From positions 62,001-126,000 of the forward strand of contig CAJQUW010007893.1 in NCBI GenBank assembly GCA_907163375.1: DNA of 64,000 bases. Reading direction: 5' to 3'. The notes under the pieces were generated by a model. It was not told the DNA's origin. It was given only the letters and a program-made list of their open reading frames with translations, and ran no database searches. This document shows, piece by piece, positions 41,301 through 56,300 of this stretch; position 1 is the stretch's first letter, and the number at the start of each line of letters is the position of its first letter. The position numbers and the translations under genes were made by a program. This DNA comes from Prostheceraeus crozeri. Taxonomy: Eukaryota; Platyhelminthes; Polycladida; Euryleptidae.

Positions 41301-44300
41301 ATATTTGACTACTTATCAATTACTAACTTCACTATTTGCATAGCAACATTACATTTTACATGTAGTGCCTCTATACTGAGCATCCATAATTTAAAAGACA
41401 CAAATGCACGACTAATTTTATACAATAAATTTTATATTTCAAAATGAATCACTACTTGTTATCATTAATCAGATTGACATACGCCGCACGAATTTTGATG
41501 CTTCAAAGATGAACTCACCCTGTTGTCTGCTTCGAATGTAAAGTTTAAACAGATAACATGCACTTTATTAAAACCGACAGTGTCTTGCTATTCACACAAG
41601 ATAATTCACTATCATTTTCTTTCTGCCCCTTTCTACACATCATTCCAGACCGTTGTCATTTGAAAAAAAATTAGTTCAACAGGAACTGTTAGGTAACAAT
41701 TTGTTGACTTTCTGATTATGACTACGATGAAAAAGTCCTCGAACCTAAGAGTAATTACTCTACAACAGTTAGCAACTTCTGTGATAGATATAGTGCTCAT
41801 ATTTTATGTTATTCTTACTTTGTGGCTGATTGACGACCGAACGTTTTCGGCGTCTTCCGCTTTTTGCTGTTGCATTGCCCGCATTCCCGGTAGTTCCTCC
41901 TGAAGAACTGCTCTTTCCACAAAGAGCACTGGTATATGAAGCCATAGTTGATTGCTTTCCTGTCTATAAAAAGTAAATATTATGGAGTCAAAAAGATTGT
42001 CAGAACATCTATACAAATGTCACTGCTTGAAAGAATCACAAAAGGTAGCGATTTCTCCAATGAGAGAGCGCCGAGTTTTTCTGCTTCATCTTCTACCATA
42101 ATTGCTTTCAAGAATCAAATTGCTTGTGGACAACAACTTCAAATTCGGGCTGACTATGTAACTGATTATAGACTACAGCAAAAAGATATATATTTTAGCT
42201 TTCATTAGTTTCCTCATTACCGTATTCAGTTTTGCTATGTCGATATCATTATTTGCTTTTTGAAGAAATATGCATCTGAAAACCTCGAGTTAAAAAGAAA
42301 CTTTGCTATAATCTTTTCACTTTTGCTCGTTTGAGACAATAATGTTTAAGGTCAGACTTGTGGTGTAATTTTGATTACAATTATGTAATTGAAATTATGA
42401 TTGCTACAATTAGTAATTGTGATCAATTACATTTTTAGCCATGTAATTAGAAGTGATTGCAGCGACTTTGCAATTAGCACTGCTAGATATTCATTCAACA
42501 TGCAGTATAAATTACTTAATTCTCCTCGGCGATAATGCGTTACAATAGCTGCTAATAATGCGACATGGTTATATTATACTTAGATGTGCACAAGGGGTAC
42601 AATTACAGTCAACTTTTTAAAAGAAATTTGCGGCTTATGGTCATCATCTAGATTAAGAACCGGGAGTTATCTGAAGTACAATGTGATTGTAAAGTGGTTG
42701 AAATGTAATTGAAGAAAAATGGAGTAATTTGTAATTGTACAATTACATTTTTAAGTATGTAACTTGCAATTGTAATCAATTACATTTCATGAGTAACTTA
42801 CACATAGAGTAAGCATATCAGGTAGAGGGGTAACTCAGCATTTGTTAAATCCAAAATGTGTATACAGTTTCGATTTCATTCCAACTCGAGATGAATACAG
42901 TTGGAATTGTTTCCAAATGTGATATATGCACATTTATGCCGTTTTGATGAATTTAACTGATCATGATAGTATAATGCAGAAGGGAATGATATTATTTTAC
43001 AGATCCTCCGTGTCATGACAGCTTTGGACAGATCATGCTTGTTAAATTAGCAACTCGATGGGCTGCTATTGCTTTCATGCTGAACCTCAAGAGAATCTTC
43101 CTAAACGTGATCATATCGTAGGCAACCTGCCAGTGGTAGAGCATAATCAAACATAACATAATCAAACTCAAAGACAATGATTTCAATTGACTTAAAAATA
43201 TGTAAATGGTTGGCTCCACATCACTGTTCAGATTCAAGAAATGAAACATAAATTTAGTGAATCATAAAATCATGTCGATGAAAATTGAATTAAAAACATG
43301 AAATTACAGCCAAGAAAGCACAATAAGATGTCGACTTTTTCATGAAGACTTCCATTATAACGCCGTTCATTAGATTTCCTTGAACATCAGCATAATTTCC
43401 GCTTAGTTACGATGCTTGCTAGCAAACATTCATTCCGTTTGATATCCAACTTGTTTCATACTGCTTATAAAGGGGCGTCATGTCGGTAATATATAAATTG
43501 GCAAAAATTTAGCTTTTTCAAAACTGCTCAAATAATTTTTCGGACCGCAGGAACGCAATCTCCGTAAAAAACTGCATCTTTTCATAAAGAATTTTCACTG
43601 TATACAGATTCTTTTTGAGTCGGCACTCTACCTACATATACTTACTCTATCAACTGCACAAGTCTGTTTAAGGATTTAATTTTTATATTTCGGTATCTAG
43701 GGTTTCAGATCTAAATTAAACGCGGAAACTAAAGAGTTGAGCCACATTGCTAAAGGAAATTAACAGCTAGTTTTTTAAAGAACATCGAATGGACATGGCA
43801 TACACTTAAAAATTTAGTAGTGACATTATAAAGTCTAATGTACCTGCACCGCATCAATGATGTTTGTATCAAGTGTCGGCAGCGATGTTATGGTACCCAT
43901 CATGTCTTGCATATTGGACATAATATTTTGAAGATCATTCAGTGACCCAACTTCTGACTTCACAATCTCATTGATTTTCGAGCTGACGGTCTGAAAATGA
44001 AAATGCATTTTGTCAGTAAAATTATTCTGACTCTAAACTGCTTCGAAAATGATGATAATACCTCGTTATGCACAAGCTGTATTTGCTTTTAGGACCTATT
44101 ATCATTAAAATTGCAGAAATTCTAGCTGCTTACATTGTCCACGGGATCTTCATTCTTTTCCTCTGCATTCGGTATACCGATTGCTCTCTATGTGAGTACG
44201 TGTTGTTAAAATGACTGCTGTAAATGGACTAATCAAATACAAGTACAACTGTTACTTTATTTAATGTTAGAAATAGACAGCAATTTTAACTGCAAATTAT

Positions 44301-47300
44301 TTGTCATTTTTGCGTTAACGCTTAGTTTATGTAGTCATCTTTTTTTCATCATCTCTGCCTCACTCAAGACCAAAAGCGATGCCAAAAAGCTACGGGTGGG
44401 GCAACCTTTGCACATTTACTATAGCTAGTAACCTCTAGTGAAGTGACGATGCGCATGGTGGCGTTGGCATTCTTGTCAAAGAGAGGCGTGTAGACCAAAT
44501 CCTATCTGTCAGTCGAGCTGACAATCACCAAATGAACTTACTCATCAGCATTGGAAAGGTCCTGCTAAATATTCGATCTGTGCGCGCCCCTCAAACTGGC
44601 AGACTGCTAGCAGAGAAGGAGAAATTCTATGCAACCATCCAGTCATTCTAGTGTCAACCATCCTTGTCGATGAAATCCAAGTCTACAGCAGGCAATTTCA
44701 TTGGTCACGCTGGTTAATCTCACGATGGCTTTGAAAACAATCATGTTGGGAGAGGATGTGGCAGATGTAGGCCTTAATGCGGCGAACCCTGCTGTACATT
44801 CTATACTGAGCTTGAGGGTAACGGGAAAACTTGCAAATCTGGTCTGCATGAGTATCACATCGAATTCTTTCTCCTTCAGTGAAATGACCTTTGAAACGTT
44901 TAAGAATGAGCAGGTTATCGATAACGAAGAATGTGTATCACAGCACGAACTCCTACTATATACTATTGCCATCAAGAGTGGATGGATGCGAGTACGCAAG
45001 TTCTTTCCAATGCAGAAAATTTGGAAGTTGCGTGACGCCGCGGTGAAGAATTCACGGACAGTCTTACCAGTGCAGGAATCGATGAAGACTTGGAGAACTT
45101 GTAGGGCGTCATTCTTAGAACTACAGATGCCATTTGCGGTTGGATGAAAGGAACATTGTGTTGGAACGAGGATGTTGCGGCGAAGACAGACGTTTACCAT
45201 GATACGAAAGCAGCAGAAGCTGCTAAAATTGCTGATCATGAAATGAAGGATGGCAAGAAATACTTCTTTAAACTTGCAAAGAGGCTGAAATTTGAGTAAT
45301 GCGACGTTGTTCGTGAGTGCTATGTGAGAAAAGATGAAGTAGGAATTACATGCAATGAGGTTGATAGTGCCTCCCTCCATTAATCACGGAAGATATGGCA
45401 ATCATCGCCATACAAGCAATGAGGAAGAGCAAAGCAACAGGTCCCTCAGGGGTTGTCGTTGAAATGCCGCTCGGCGCAGGTCATGAAACTGTCCGTGTTC
45501 ACAAGGCTTATCAAATAAATCGTTCGAGAAGCCACAGTTCCGCCAGAACGGAAATCCCTCCTGCATTTTGAACTACTTTAAAGGAAAGTCGAATCACTTG
45601 ATTGTGACATTTATTGGGGTTTGAAAAAGCTTGACAATGTTCTAAAAAAGCGAGTTTTTGTTCATAAGAGAACAAATCCTGATCGATTCCCTGCAATTCG
45701 GGTTAATGCCAAGCAGAAACACAACAGATGCCATTTTTCTTGTTTGTCAACTCCACGAAGAAAATAGCAACACAAAAAAGTGTTTTTATCTTGCATTCGT
45801 TGATTAAGAGGCAGTTGACTGTGCAGCTCGTGAAGTCACATGATGGCCTATGAGAAAATTGAGGATTGAGGAATGGATCATCCCAGTAATTCAGGGAATG
45901 CATAAAAGCAAGCAAGATTGAAAGTTTGTATCGGATCATGCTACAGAGAAGAGTTAAGCGTCGAGGTTGGTCTCCACCAATGGTCTGTCCTCACTCTTGT
46001 TCTATTTAAGATAATTATGGAGTTCCTCTATGAGGACTTCCGCCATGGTTGTCCGTGGGAACTGCTCTACTTGACGATCTTGCGATTATGGCTTGAAACC
46101 CTAGAACTGCGCTTCCGGTATTGGAAATCAAATTTGGAGTCTAAAAGTCTGAAGGTCAACACCGGAAATTCCAAATCTATGATCAGCAATTCCAATCACG
46201 TGATGGTTCAGGACTAATTCAAGTTCCCCTATGGACTATAAGAGAGGTGTTGGCCGAAGATCCAAATCCATCCTCTGTGTGTATTGCAATCAGTGGATTA
46301 ACCACTGCTGTACAGATGTCGCCCCGCCTTCCTTGAGGCTCATCACTTCAAATGCAGGAGTTGCGATGGTCCGATGGTCCTACCATCTACCCATCAACAT
46401 CAGTGATGGCGAGCTAGAAGTTACTACATTATTCTGCTACCTTCCCGACATGATTGATCAAACGAGAGGATGCTTTGATGCAGCAACCTGGAGGAGTGCC
46501 AAGTCAGCATGGAAAACTTACCGTGAACTCGTTCCAGTGCTCACAAATCGCAGCATCTCCCTACGACGAAGGTGTTGCGTCTACCAAGCCTGCGTCAGAT
46601 GTGCGATTTTGTATGCCTCAGAAACATGACTCGTGAAGACTACAGATGTCAACCGAATAGAAAGTAACGAAAACGCAATAACCAGATGGATCTGTTTCAC
46701 CAAATTAAGTGGACCAAAAAATCGATCGGTAAATTGAGCCAAGTTTTGAGCATCATGCACCTGAATAATGTGCTACAAAGTTGGAAGGCTCAAACATGAC
46801 CTGCCTCGGTCAACTTGCCCCCCTCCGAGTGCCCGGGGCCAGGCCTAGAGTTTAAGGTACCCAGGCCAGGACGGACCGTGATTAGGATGTCATCAATGAC
46901 AAAATAACATTTTGCGGTATCACATTACAGTGTAATAGCTTAGAAGTAATTGACTGCGTCTAATTGCATGCATCATATTGTATACACAGGATAACAGGAT
47001 GCAACAGGATGGGAACAGTACTATATTGAAATGCATGGCAATCACATTAACCCAAAATATAACTGATTTGTATGAAACCTCGTTGTATGAAACCTCGTCA
47101 CGATGATCTTAGGTTCCCAAAAATGTAAGGTATTGCATTCACAACTTGTTTTTTAACCATCTCACATTCTTATGGAAAGTTCGGTTTCTTTAAAATGACC
47201 CTGTATTTCACTTTAATATATCCGTTAAAATCCAATTGCATGCAATAAGCGTGCATTGAACAAAATGGGCTTGAAATCAATTTCTTTGAAGAATTGACAG

Positions 47301-50300
47301 TAATTCAGGAGTAGCAAAATTGTTGACGAAATTATCGCAATTGAAATACATTTATATAGAACAACCTACAATTCAACGAGTAAGCTTACTATTATTTGAA
47401 TAGTATGAAATGAATAGCACCAGCTCAATTCAATCTTTCATTTAGCATCTTCCTTTCTTCGTTTTGCGGTGGTCGTGATCGCCAAATAATACCGTGCAGC
47501 AAAGAATTTGAAAGGTGTGCCGAGAAGGGACGGGCCCCGACCGGAAATTCCGGGCCAGTTCCAAATCTAGTGTAGCTACTGCAAATTGAATCGTCTGTGA
47601 TTGTTTGGCACTTGGCCTGATGTGGTCGAAAAAGATCAAGTGTCACAAATTACGTGATCCGAACATCTAAGGAGGCCAGAAGAGAAGAAGTGAATACACA
47701 ATCTGAACGAAGACCTGCCAGGGATGCGGAGTCCTATCATTTTGATAGGACTCCGACTGCGGGGGTTGATAGGACTCCGGCTTTTGATAGGACTCCGACT
47801 CCGGGTGGCAAGTATATAAGCTTAGTTTTTTGAAAAATTAACTGGTAGCCTACATCATTGATCATTATAGGCTTACCTGAATCGATATTTAGTGATCATT
47901 GCTGTATCAATTATCAATCATTTTCGATGAAAGTTTATCAAATGTCGCTTTAAGTTGGATGCATGCGACTCGGCTCCTCCCATCTTCTTGATGTATGCTT
48001 CACACGGTTTTTCTCCAGTCTCTATCAGGCACGAAAATCCCCATCCTTCTCCAAAAAATATGAGTACACTTTCGATTTCAATATCCGCTTTAGAGGAGCC
48101 ATCATACACGATTAACGTGAGGGTAAGAGGAAACGTTCTCAAATAAACCAGTATTTCATTTTTGTCTCTGATGTGACCTTTGGCGCGCAGGTGTGATCAA
48201 GGCTAGGAAGACTTGTCTTCTCTTCTAAATCACCGAGTGAAAAGACAATCCTTTTTTCACTATCACGGTTCATTTCCTCAACTATTATAAGCTTTGTATG
48301 CACTGCTGTCTCTGTACTTTTGTCTGACGGAGATAGTTGACATCAAGAAAATGACAGCTATGCACGAGAATAAATAATTTGCTTGTATTATATTATTTTG
48401 GGTCTAGTTATAGGCCGGAGTCTGGAGTCCTATCATTTGATAGGACTCCGACTCAGACTCCAGCAAAAATGATAGGACTCCGGGACTCCGACTCCACATA
48501 CATAATAACTCATGTATAATTTCACATACATAAGCGGTGATACATCCCGAGGCGCACAGACTGGAACCATTGACTTTGTGTCTCCGCACAGAAGTGCGGT
48601 CCTCAGCCAATTGAGTTGTCCCACCATCTTTGTCCTAAGATATGTGTATAACAATGTGCCCGAACCATTTGAGGAACTTGTTTGCGTTTCAAGTGGCATG
48701 CTGCTTATCTCATTTTTCACCACATTCTTTCTCTCTTACTCACTCATCTTCCGTGTTGCACATCGAAGAAAAACGATGAGCTTCTCTATTCAAGCTCTTG
48801 GTACATGGACTTACCTGCCACAGAATTTGGTGTTAAGAAAGAAACAGACCCAGCTTCTTTTCATCGATACGTGTTCCTTTACTCCTGCACTACTGTTCTG
48901 ACTTCTATCACAAGAAATCTATCAATAAATTCTAAATCAATCTATCAATAAAATCTTCTATCAATAAATTCAATTGTTAAAATCACGGCAAGAATACAAA
49001 AGGCTTGAAATTGTATAAAGCACATCGTCTTACCGATTGTATGTATTTACTGATGGAGGCATTTTTGATTAATGTTTCAAGAAAGTTTTCCAGATTCGCT
49101 GAATGATTCAGTTTGCACAATGCAGATGATATTTCTTGAACTGTTGTACTTCTCATCTTCGTTGTGTTGAAATTCAAAACTTCAGCAAGCCGAGATTTGT
49201 TACATACAATGCCAGGTAAATCAATCGCGTTTGCAAGTTTGAGAATCTAGAAATAAAGAGACACCTATTTACTCCACCATTGTCGCTTAGAGCGGTCGTA
49301 AACCTCTGTTTGAGATAGTTATTACGAGACTGTTTGCATCCTTTTAAATTACCGTTTCATAAATATCATTCTAAACATTCACATGCATTCTGATCTACTT
49401 TTTGGCGATAATGATCAATTTTGATCTGTGTTTCTGACAACCGGTACATTTCAGTGGCTCTATTGTACGTGTTTTAGAGGTGATAAGCTCTCTCTAATTT
49501 TATATAAATTACATTATGATGCTGTATCAATCTTGCGGGTTAAGGATCGCGCTCGGTTGGGTTTGAGCGTCCAGGATTTGGCGATTAATTATTGAAATAA
49601 TTTGTAGGCGCATTAGTGCCCTAGCCCTAAGGATATAGGGCCTCAATTCTCACAAGCTTGCGTTGCAACAATTCTTCATTGCAAAGTATATTTCAACTTG
49701 AATGGCATTTTTTCTGTTAACAATGATTTCGCAATAAAGCCAATATCAACCTCAACACCAATGCTTTTTAATTTATTACATTGTGAGTCATGTAATTGAG
49801 CCAATTGAACCATTTGAGCACTATTTTTACGAGTAAATTGTCTTTAGAATCAGGAACTGTCTGTTTGATTCTCAGAAAGATATCGCTGTAATATCCTTGC
49901 AACTTACAGCTTTTAAGAGTAAATTTGCTCATTTTTCCCAATGGAAATGCAGCTGCTGCTGATTATAAGTTTGTTGAAAATACGTGAAATGAATCAGCTC
50001 GTTTTTAAATTAAGAATTGATAATGATACGCATAAAATGTAATTGAATGTTGGCCAATGAGAAATAGTAGATATCTCATAAAAAATCTGAGACAAAAAGT
50101 TGAATATATAGTACAAAAACTAATCAAAAAATTGAAGATCAAGACTGATTTCAGTCTTTTACAGTTGATTAAAACAGAAAATGTTAATGTCTTTAACATT
50201 CAAGCGGGTTATTGAAAGCCAATGACAGAATCAAACAATCAACATCCTTGTTTTCATAGTCTAGACTTTCATACATTGTCTAACACTTCAATTAGAGCAC

Positions 50301-53300
50301 AGCACAAGTTTGTATGTCTTTAACTCACCTCAAGGCTTGATAATTTTGATTGCATTATGGTGTCAACAACGCTTGATGACAGGTTTGTATTCTGGATGAC
50401 AAACTCCTTAATTTTCGTCGCATCATCGAAGAACTGCTGAATTGTAACTGAAACAATGAGTATCATATATAATCATGCATGTCGATGATACACGTGTAAT
50501 GTACGTGTGTAGTTGGGAATATCAAAATGTTTACTGGATATGAATATGATAGTCAGTTATTCAACAGTTGCTCTCGGTTACCTAACTCTGAAAGACTTGT
50601 ATATCGTGAAATGATTCAAAACGCTTGGCAGTATTTTCATTGTGTTTTCGTACTAGTATTAACATTACTAGTGTTTTAATTACTTGTATTCAATCAAGTT
50701 CATAAACGATTATAAGGATTTTCTTAGCGCTTCTGCAGCGGCGTGCGTTATTTTAATTAAATTTTCAAATAATATTTCAGCTCTTCAGTAATAAGGCTTG
50801 GAATCTAGAATCTTTGGATCAGCGCTTCTCATTCATGACTTCGGAATAAGAAATGAATGAGGAATAAGCAATGAAATGATGGAATCTTCATTAGTAATAC
50901 ATCTAATTAGCATGACGGAGCACTATACTCTAAAAAATGAATTCTCCAAAAACCAGTTTTGGATTTTCAGCCTGTCCATTTCGGTTTCCCAGAAATCGAT
51001 TGTCCAGTTTTTTCCAGAAAACAGTCACCGAAAATCCAAAATTGGTTTTCCGTAAAACCCGTTACTGAAAAACCAGAATTGGTTCCCTGTAAAACTAATA
51101 AACCATACTACGAAGAAACAGTCAATGTAAAATAAAATTTGGTTTCCTGGAGAACTGAATGATTTTGTTATAATATTTGTAAAAGAGCTTCTTCAAAATT
51201 GCATCAACTTAAATATCAAGATACTTTTCTGACGACAAAGTAAATTCAATCGTTTAGAATATCTGAGCATATTTTAGTTGACACGAATAATTCACATTTC
51301 ACGTAGTTACGTATTGATAATAGCCCATGCAAATTTCCAAACGCTTTCATTTAGATATAACACCAACCATAACATTACTAACATTATTCTTGATTTCATA
51401 TTTCGACAATGTTTCGTTGATATCCTATTGACAGTTCAATCTTTTTCACATGCTGACAATCATGCAATCGGTAGAATAACATGACTAAATAACTCGAGAA
51501 CTTATATGCGTGCTAAGAAATGTAGTGCAATTTAATGGTGCAATAATGTAACAAAACGAAATATAGTAAAATGTCATAATGCAATTTCAGACAACTATTT
51601 AGGTAATAAACGTAGAGCTGTTGTAATATTATTGTCTGCATATTCTGTGCGTCTTCTTAAGGATAAACCTCAGGCTTTTCTTAAAAATTATGGATGATTA
51701 ATATTTGAACCGAAAGCTTGCGCTTCTTTTTAAAGAACTTTTGTGAGAAACTTCTCCATGTTCCTAATGAATCAAACAGAATATTCCATTTTCATTTCCC
51801 AAAACTGCTAAGTAAATCTCTGGACTCTTGCAGTTAAATGGCTACATAACTTTATTGACTACTATGATTGTACCAAATGGTGACGATTAGCTTGTCTACT
51901 GCATGTAATCTTTAGACTTCCTCACAGATGAAATAGTTGAAATAAACAAAATGCACTTAGTTATACAATTATACAAATTAATTTAGGGTGGCGGCCAAAA
52001 TTCAAGCTTCAAATTCCCGGTCGATTTCATCACATCTCCAGATTTCCTTTTTAAATCGACCAAATCTGGCTTTCTTATATCTATTCTGTCATCCTGCTAT
52101 TTCTGCCTACCCACCAATCGCAAAGTTCATATGGCCCCACAGAAGGGAGACTAAAATCATGCAATATCAAAACAAAACAAAGCTTAATCAACAACATGTC
52201 TGTCTTCTTTTCTTCTAAATCTCCTGTCAATTATTTCTCATTACTTGCATTCGCTAACCAACCAGAAAACCCAATTTTCGATCAATTTACCTAATTCATG
52301 GGTATGGTGCTAATATAAGCCATGCATACACCTTCGTCATAGGGACATTTAATATAAAATTGATAAGTAAGTAGGTTGACAAGAATAAAATGCAAGGCAG
52401 AGATAGAAGAGTAAAATGTGACCGCTTAACTTACATTTCACCGGTAGAAATATTTGAAGTGTTTTGAAAGATTTGATGCCAGCTAAAACGGTTCTGAAAT
52501 CATCAATTATTGTTGCGAGCATTGTACTATTTTTGTCAAGAGATTGTATGAGATCGAGAGTATCACGGGCTTGTTTGACCATCTCATCCAGGGGAGATTG
52601 TTTCAAGAGTTTTCGTAACTGATCCTCTAACTGAGCAAACAATTTTGGAATATCTGCTAACGACGATATTTTGAAGGCGTCAAACAATCGGAAAAACTTT
52701 TCAAATTCTGAATAGATGGCAAGAGAAGAATTCAGGATTTGTGTCACTGTGTCCATGTTTAAGGCAGATTGACTGGAAAGCTGAATTGAAGAAATTAGTA
52801 TGATTATAATTTTATGACAATTACATGAATTACTTACAGATGTGCTCAACTGAGTAATTATTAACCCAGAATGAATTTTGTCCAAAGTTGCACTCGTTTG
52901 ATTGCACAGAACACTGGCAATAGATGAAACAGGAATGACTTCAGACACAGGATGCTTGATGTATTCTGTGAGAACTGTTGCATTGCAAGCCGCTTCACGG
53001 AATGCTTCCTTTGAGAGATTTGACAATGCCTCCTGAAAGGAAAGTGAAGATCTTCACATACAAGACAACGAAAGATCTCAATCTAGACATGAGTGGCATA
53101 TGCTACGAGGAAGTTTTTCTCTTCGTCCCAAAATCACTAGTTGGCCAATTTTCCTAGCAGGATCTTCTTTAATCTGGATGCCCTTCCTGCCAACTTCCAA
53201 TGACCGCATCGGGATCGATCTCTGGACCAAATGATTGGCCACGGTGCTGCAAAGACTTCACAGCTTCCTTTCTGTGGTTGACTTCAGGATTTCTGCTGGT

Positions 53301-56300
53301 TGCTTCTAATATCACTCTAAGCAGGATTTGCAGATGAAAATGTTTGGAACTTTCTACAAGAATGTCACAAAGGTACAATAATAAAGAATGAATTCCTTGG
53401 ACTTCCTTGACTAAGTTTCAAGATTTGTAGTTTTTTTCATATGAAGCCCCATTTTTCGATTGAAGACTGAGATACAATATTCATGGAACTTACTACATTA
53501 ATGGATAACACCATTTTTGAAATGGTCTCAATTGGTTTTTTGGCTACATTTGCGATAGTTGAAATAATTGCATTGTTTTCCGATGAACCTTGAAAAAGTT
53601 GTGTCAAGTTCATTAGAACTGAAATGAAAAGTATTCATTATACAGCTGAGCATTATGCAGACGAAGGTATGAGAATATTCACCGTTTGAGTTGATTGGAC
53701 TGCTCACAGATGACAAGAATGTTCCGATGATATTTTGAATTTCAGGAGATAGCGAAGTGAATATAGAAGCATTCTTCAATAGTGCATTGACATCCGATAA
53801 TCTGTGGAAAGTAAAAATATCATCTATAGGCAAATGCAAAGTCAAATTATATGCTCATTGCTGATTTCATATATGTCTCAAAATTGTTTAGCAAATTGAT
53901 TGTTTACAGTTCCATACTGCCATTACAAAAAACAGTTTTCGCACACGAAGTCGTTCCTAAAATACAGATTCGCCTGTACTTTTCGACACGACAAAACCAG
54001 AGTAGGAACAGATCTGGGTCTCTGGAATGCATTCCATGGTAAATCCATTTGCCAATTTCTACATATAATTCCATTAAAGACTAATGAACATCATCGTCCA
54101 ATGCCCAATGAGAAATTTCAGAAGAAGCTGGGAAAATCGCATCCATTATGCCATCTCCATTTCCATCCAAACACAAAATCAAAAAATGCAATATGCAAAA
54201 AATTGCTTTTTTACTTATTTCAAAAGCCTCAAGGTGCCTGTTGTCAGAAATGCATTTAATGCTTTTAATGAGTTTTTCATCGAGGGCCTGAAAATATGTA
54301 TTAACGAACATGGGCCGAGATAGGTCCAAAGAAGTTGTCATCTGCCGGTGGTTTGGAGTCAAAGATTCAGACTGAATTTGAGTCTCAAAATCAGGTCCAG
54401 TTTTCAACAAAAAGTAGGATTGATTGACATAGTTTTATATCAACAAAAGCGCTTTCAAAAGTTTGCAGAGACCTTTTCGGCTTTACATCCATTTGCGAAT
54501 ATTTTTCTTACAATTATCCCAGTAGCTACTCGAAATATGTTCAAAGAAACACTTCTTCTTATCAGCCAGTAGAGCTAACGATATGATTTATTAACAGTCT
54601 AATTTGTTTTTCAAGTTAAAAATGTCAGAATAATTACCCCTTTGCCATATGCGACATTGCAGATGGCATTGCTTTTAAGCAAGTTTCCATGCGAGGCCAA
54701 CTGTTCGTCATCAACTTTTGGATTTCTGGGAGTTGAGTGCTCATGGTAGTGATGGACTTTATTATGCCGTCACAGTTTGGGGACTTCGTCGAATTGAACA
54801 TCTGGAACAAATTAAACAATAGACAATCAATTCGAATAAACGCGATTGATTATGAAATTATGTTAAGTAGTTTCAATTGAAAATGATTTAGACTTTTAGA
54901 GTGCAACAGGCCCCTGAACTTTTCGAAAGCAAGGATTAGACATACCCTAAGACAGTCTATCTCTGATGCATATTCTTTGGATTACCTGTGCCAGGTAAGA
55001 AAAGTTTGTTTTTGAAAATGCAAACTGAGAAAATGAGGAGTGTCTATTCACATGAACACGGATTAGAAAAATGTCCACAGACTTGAATAAGATAAGCCTA
55101 AAATTCCTTAACATGAGAGGTGTTACAAATGTTCATCTGACGAGTTCTTGTTTAAGTCATAGGACATTTTTGTAACATTTTTTCCAACGATCGAAGGGTT
55201 AGCTTGAAATTAAGGCAAGTGGCACAGGAATAAAAAAATTTTAACCGCTTTAACGTGAAAAGGTTGACCTGTAAATTATACTTTCATAATGTCTTGCTCT
55301 CATACGATGATATGAAAATCTTCCCAGCACTCGGTTATAACTGAATATTATTTTTTAGTCATTTAAGCTATCTAATGAAATGTCTCACCTGTTCATATTT
55401 CTTTATATCGAGATATTTCGAGACATAAGTGATGGCCCCCGAGAAATTCATTGCAGAAACTTGACAGACAATATCGGGCATTTCTACAAACACATGGAGT
55501 TGAATTATCAATACTGCTTTCACTAAGTGATAAATATGAGGAAAAATAAATAAAGTACATGCATATGTTTGTCAAAATTACCTCTCCAATTATGTCCTGA
55601 AAATCAGTTGTGTGGATTGGGTAAGATGAGCGTTCATCAAAGAAAACAGTTCAACAAAAATATTTTGTGACTACTGTGACTGGTATATAAGTAGACATTA
55701 TTCGTCAAGATTTGTTTTCTCATTGGTCAAAGGAATGACATAATACAAGGAGGTGATTTTGGATGCAAGCGCTGAATAGGAATGTACAGGATCGGCCTTG
55801 CATCAATGCACCGAAATGTGCGAATTTCGATCAGATATATATTTTACTGCATAGTAAATACAATTAATTTAATCTGCTATTTTAGTCACAGCAAATTGGA
55901 GAGAAAAATGTTTTAATCAAACTTTACAATTAATTCACCTAGAATGACATTATCAAATTCTATATATCAAATCAATTCAAAATTTTAATTTCTATGTCAC
56001 AAAAATGAAGCCTTTTGAAAATCACGGCTGTTTCATAAAATAACCGATCCATTTCCTGATGACGAGATAAATGATAGGAAAGCGAAGAAAATGGCAGTAG
56101 ATAATTTAAGTCCATGATAACCCATTTTAGGTAATAATTGAAGCAAGTAAGGAAACACTTTGATGGGATCGAAATGTATTATTAAAATGGGTAAGAGCTT
56201 TCAGTCAATGACCTTCATCAGTTACAGTCAAACTCATGTGCAACACGAAGTGACTGTATCTCATGAATGCAAGCGAGTGACATCACAACCACAACGGGAA

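Larger units (their letters stand above)
43991..49033. other. ABCA intron (5 kb) full of transposon remains
   Basis: Holds an almost complete but decayed LINE (44400-46905), a BED-finger hAT-like remnant (47715-48505) and a retroelement 3' end (48910-48972) that stops about 60 bp short of the exon at 49034. 46906-47700 has no supported feature. Confidence 0.6.

Noticed and set aside
44643-45380. 245-codon minus-strand ORF in the 44-45 kb region
   Set aside because: It is the antisense of a decayed plus-strand LINE whose endonuclease and reverse-transcriptase blocks are readable in order; no domain is visible on the minus strand.
48512-48901. 129-codon plus-strand ORF as a hAT or ZMYM-like transposase
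   Set aside because: A short resemblance (VLRYVYNNVPEPFEE) is too weak, and competing minus-strand frames exist; only the tail repeats are annotated.
54084-54323. Plus-strand ORFs of 79-119 codons at 53.9-54.4 kb
   Set aside because: They lie in a short ABCA intron, have no recognisable domain and overlap one another in different frames.
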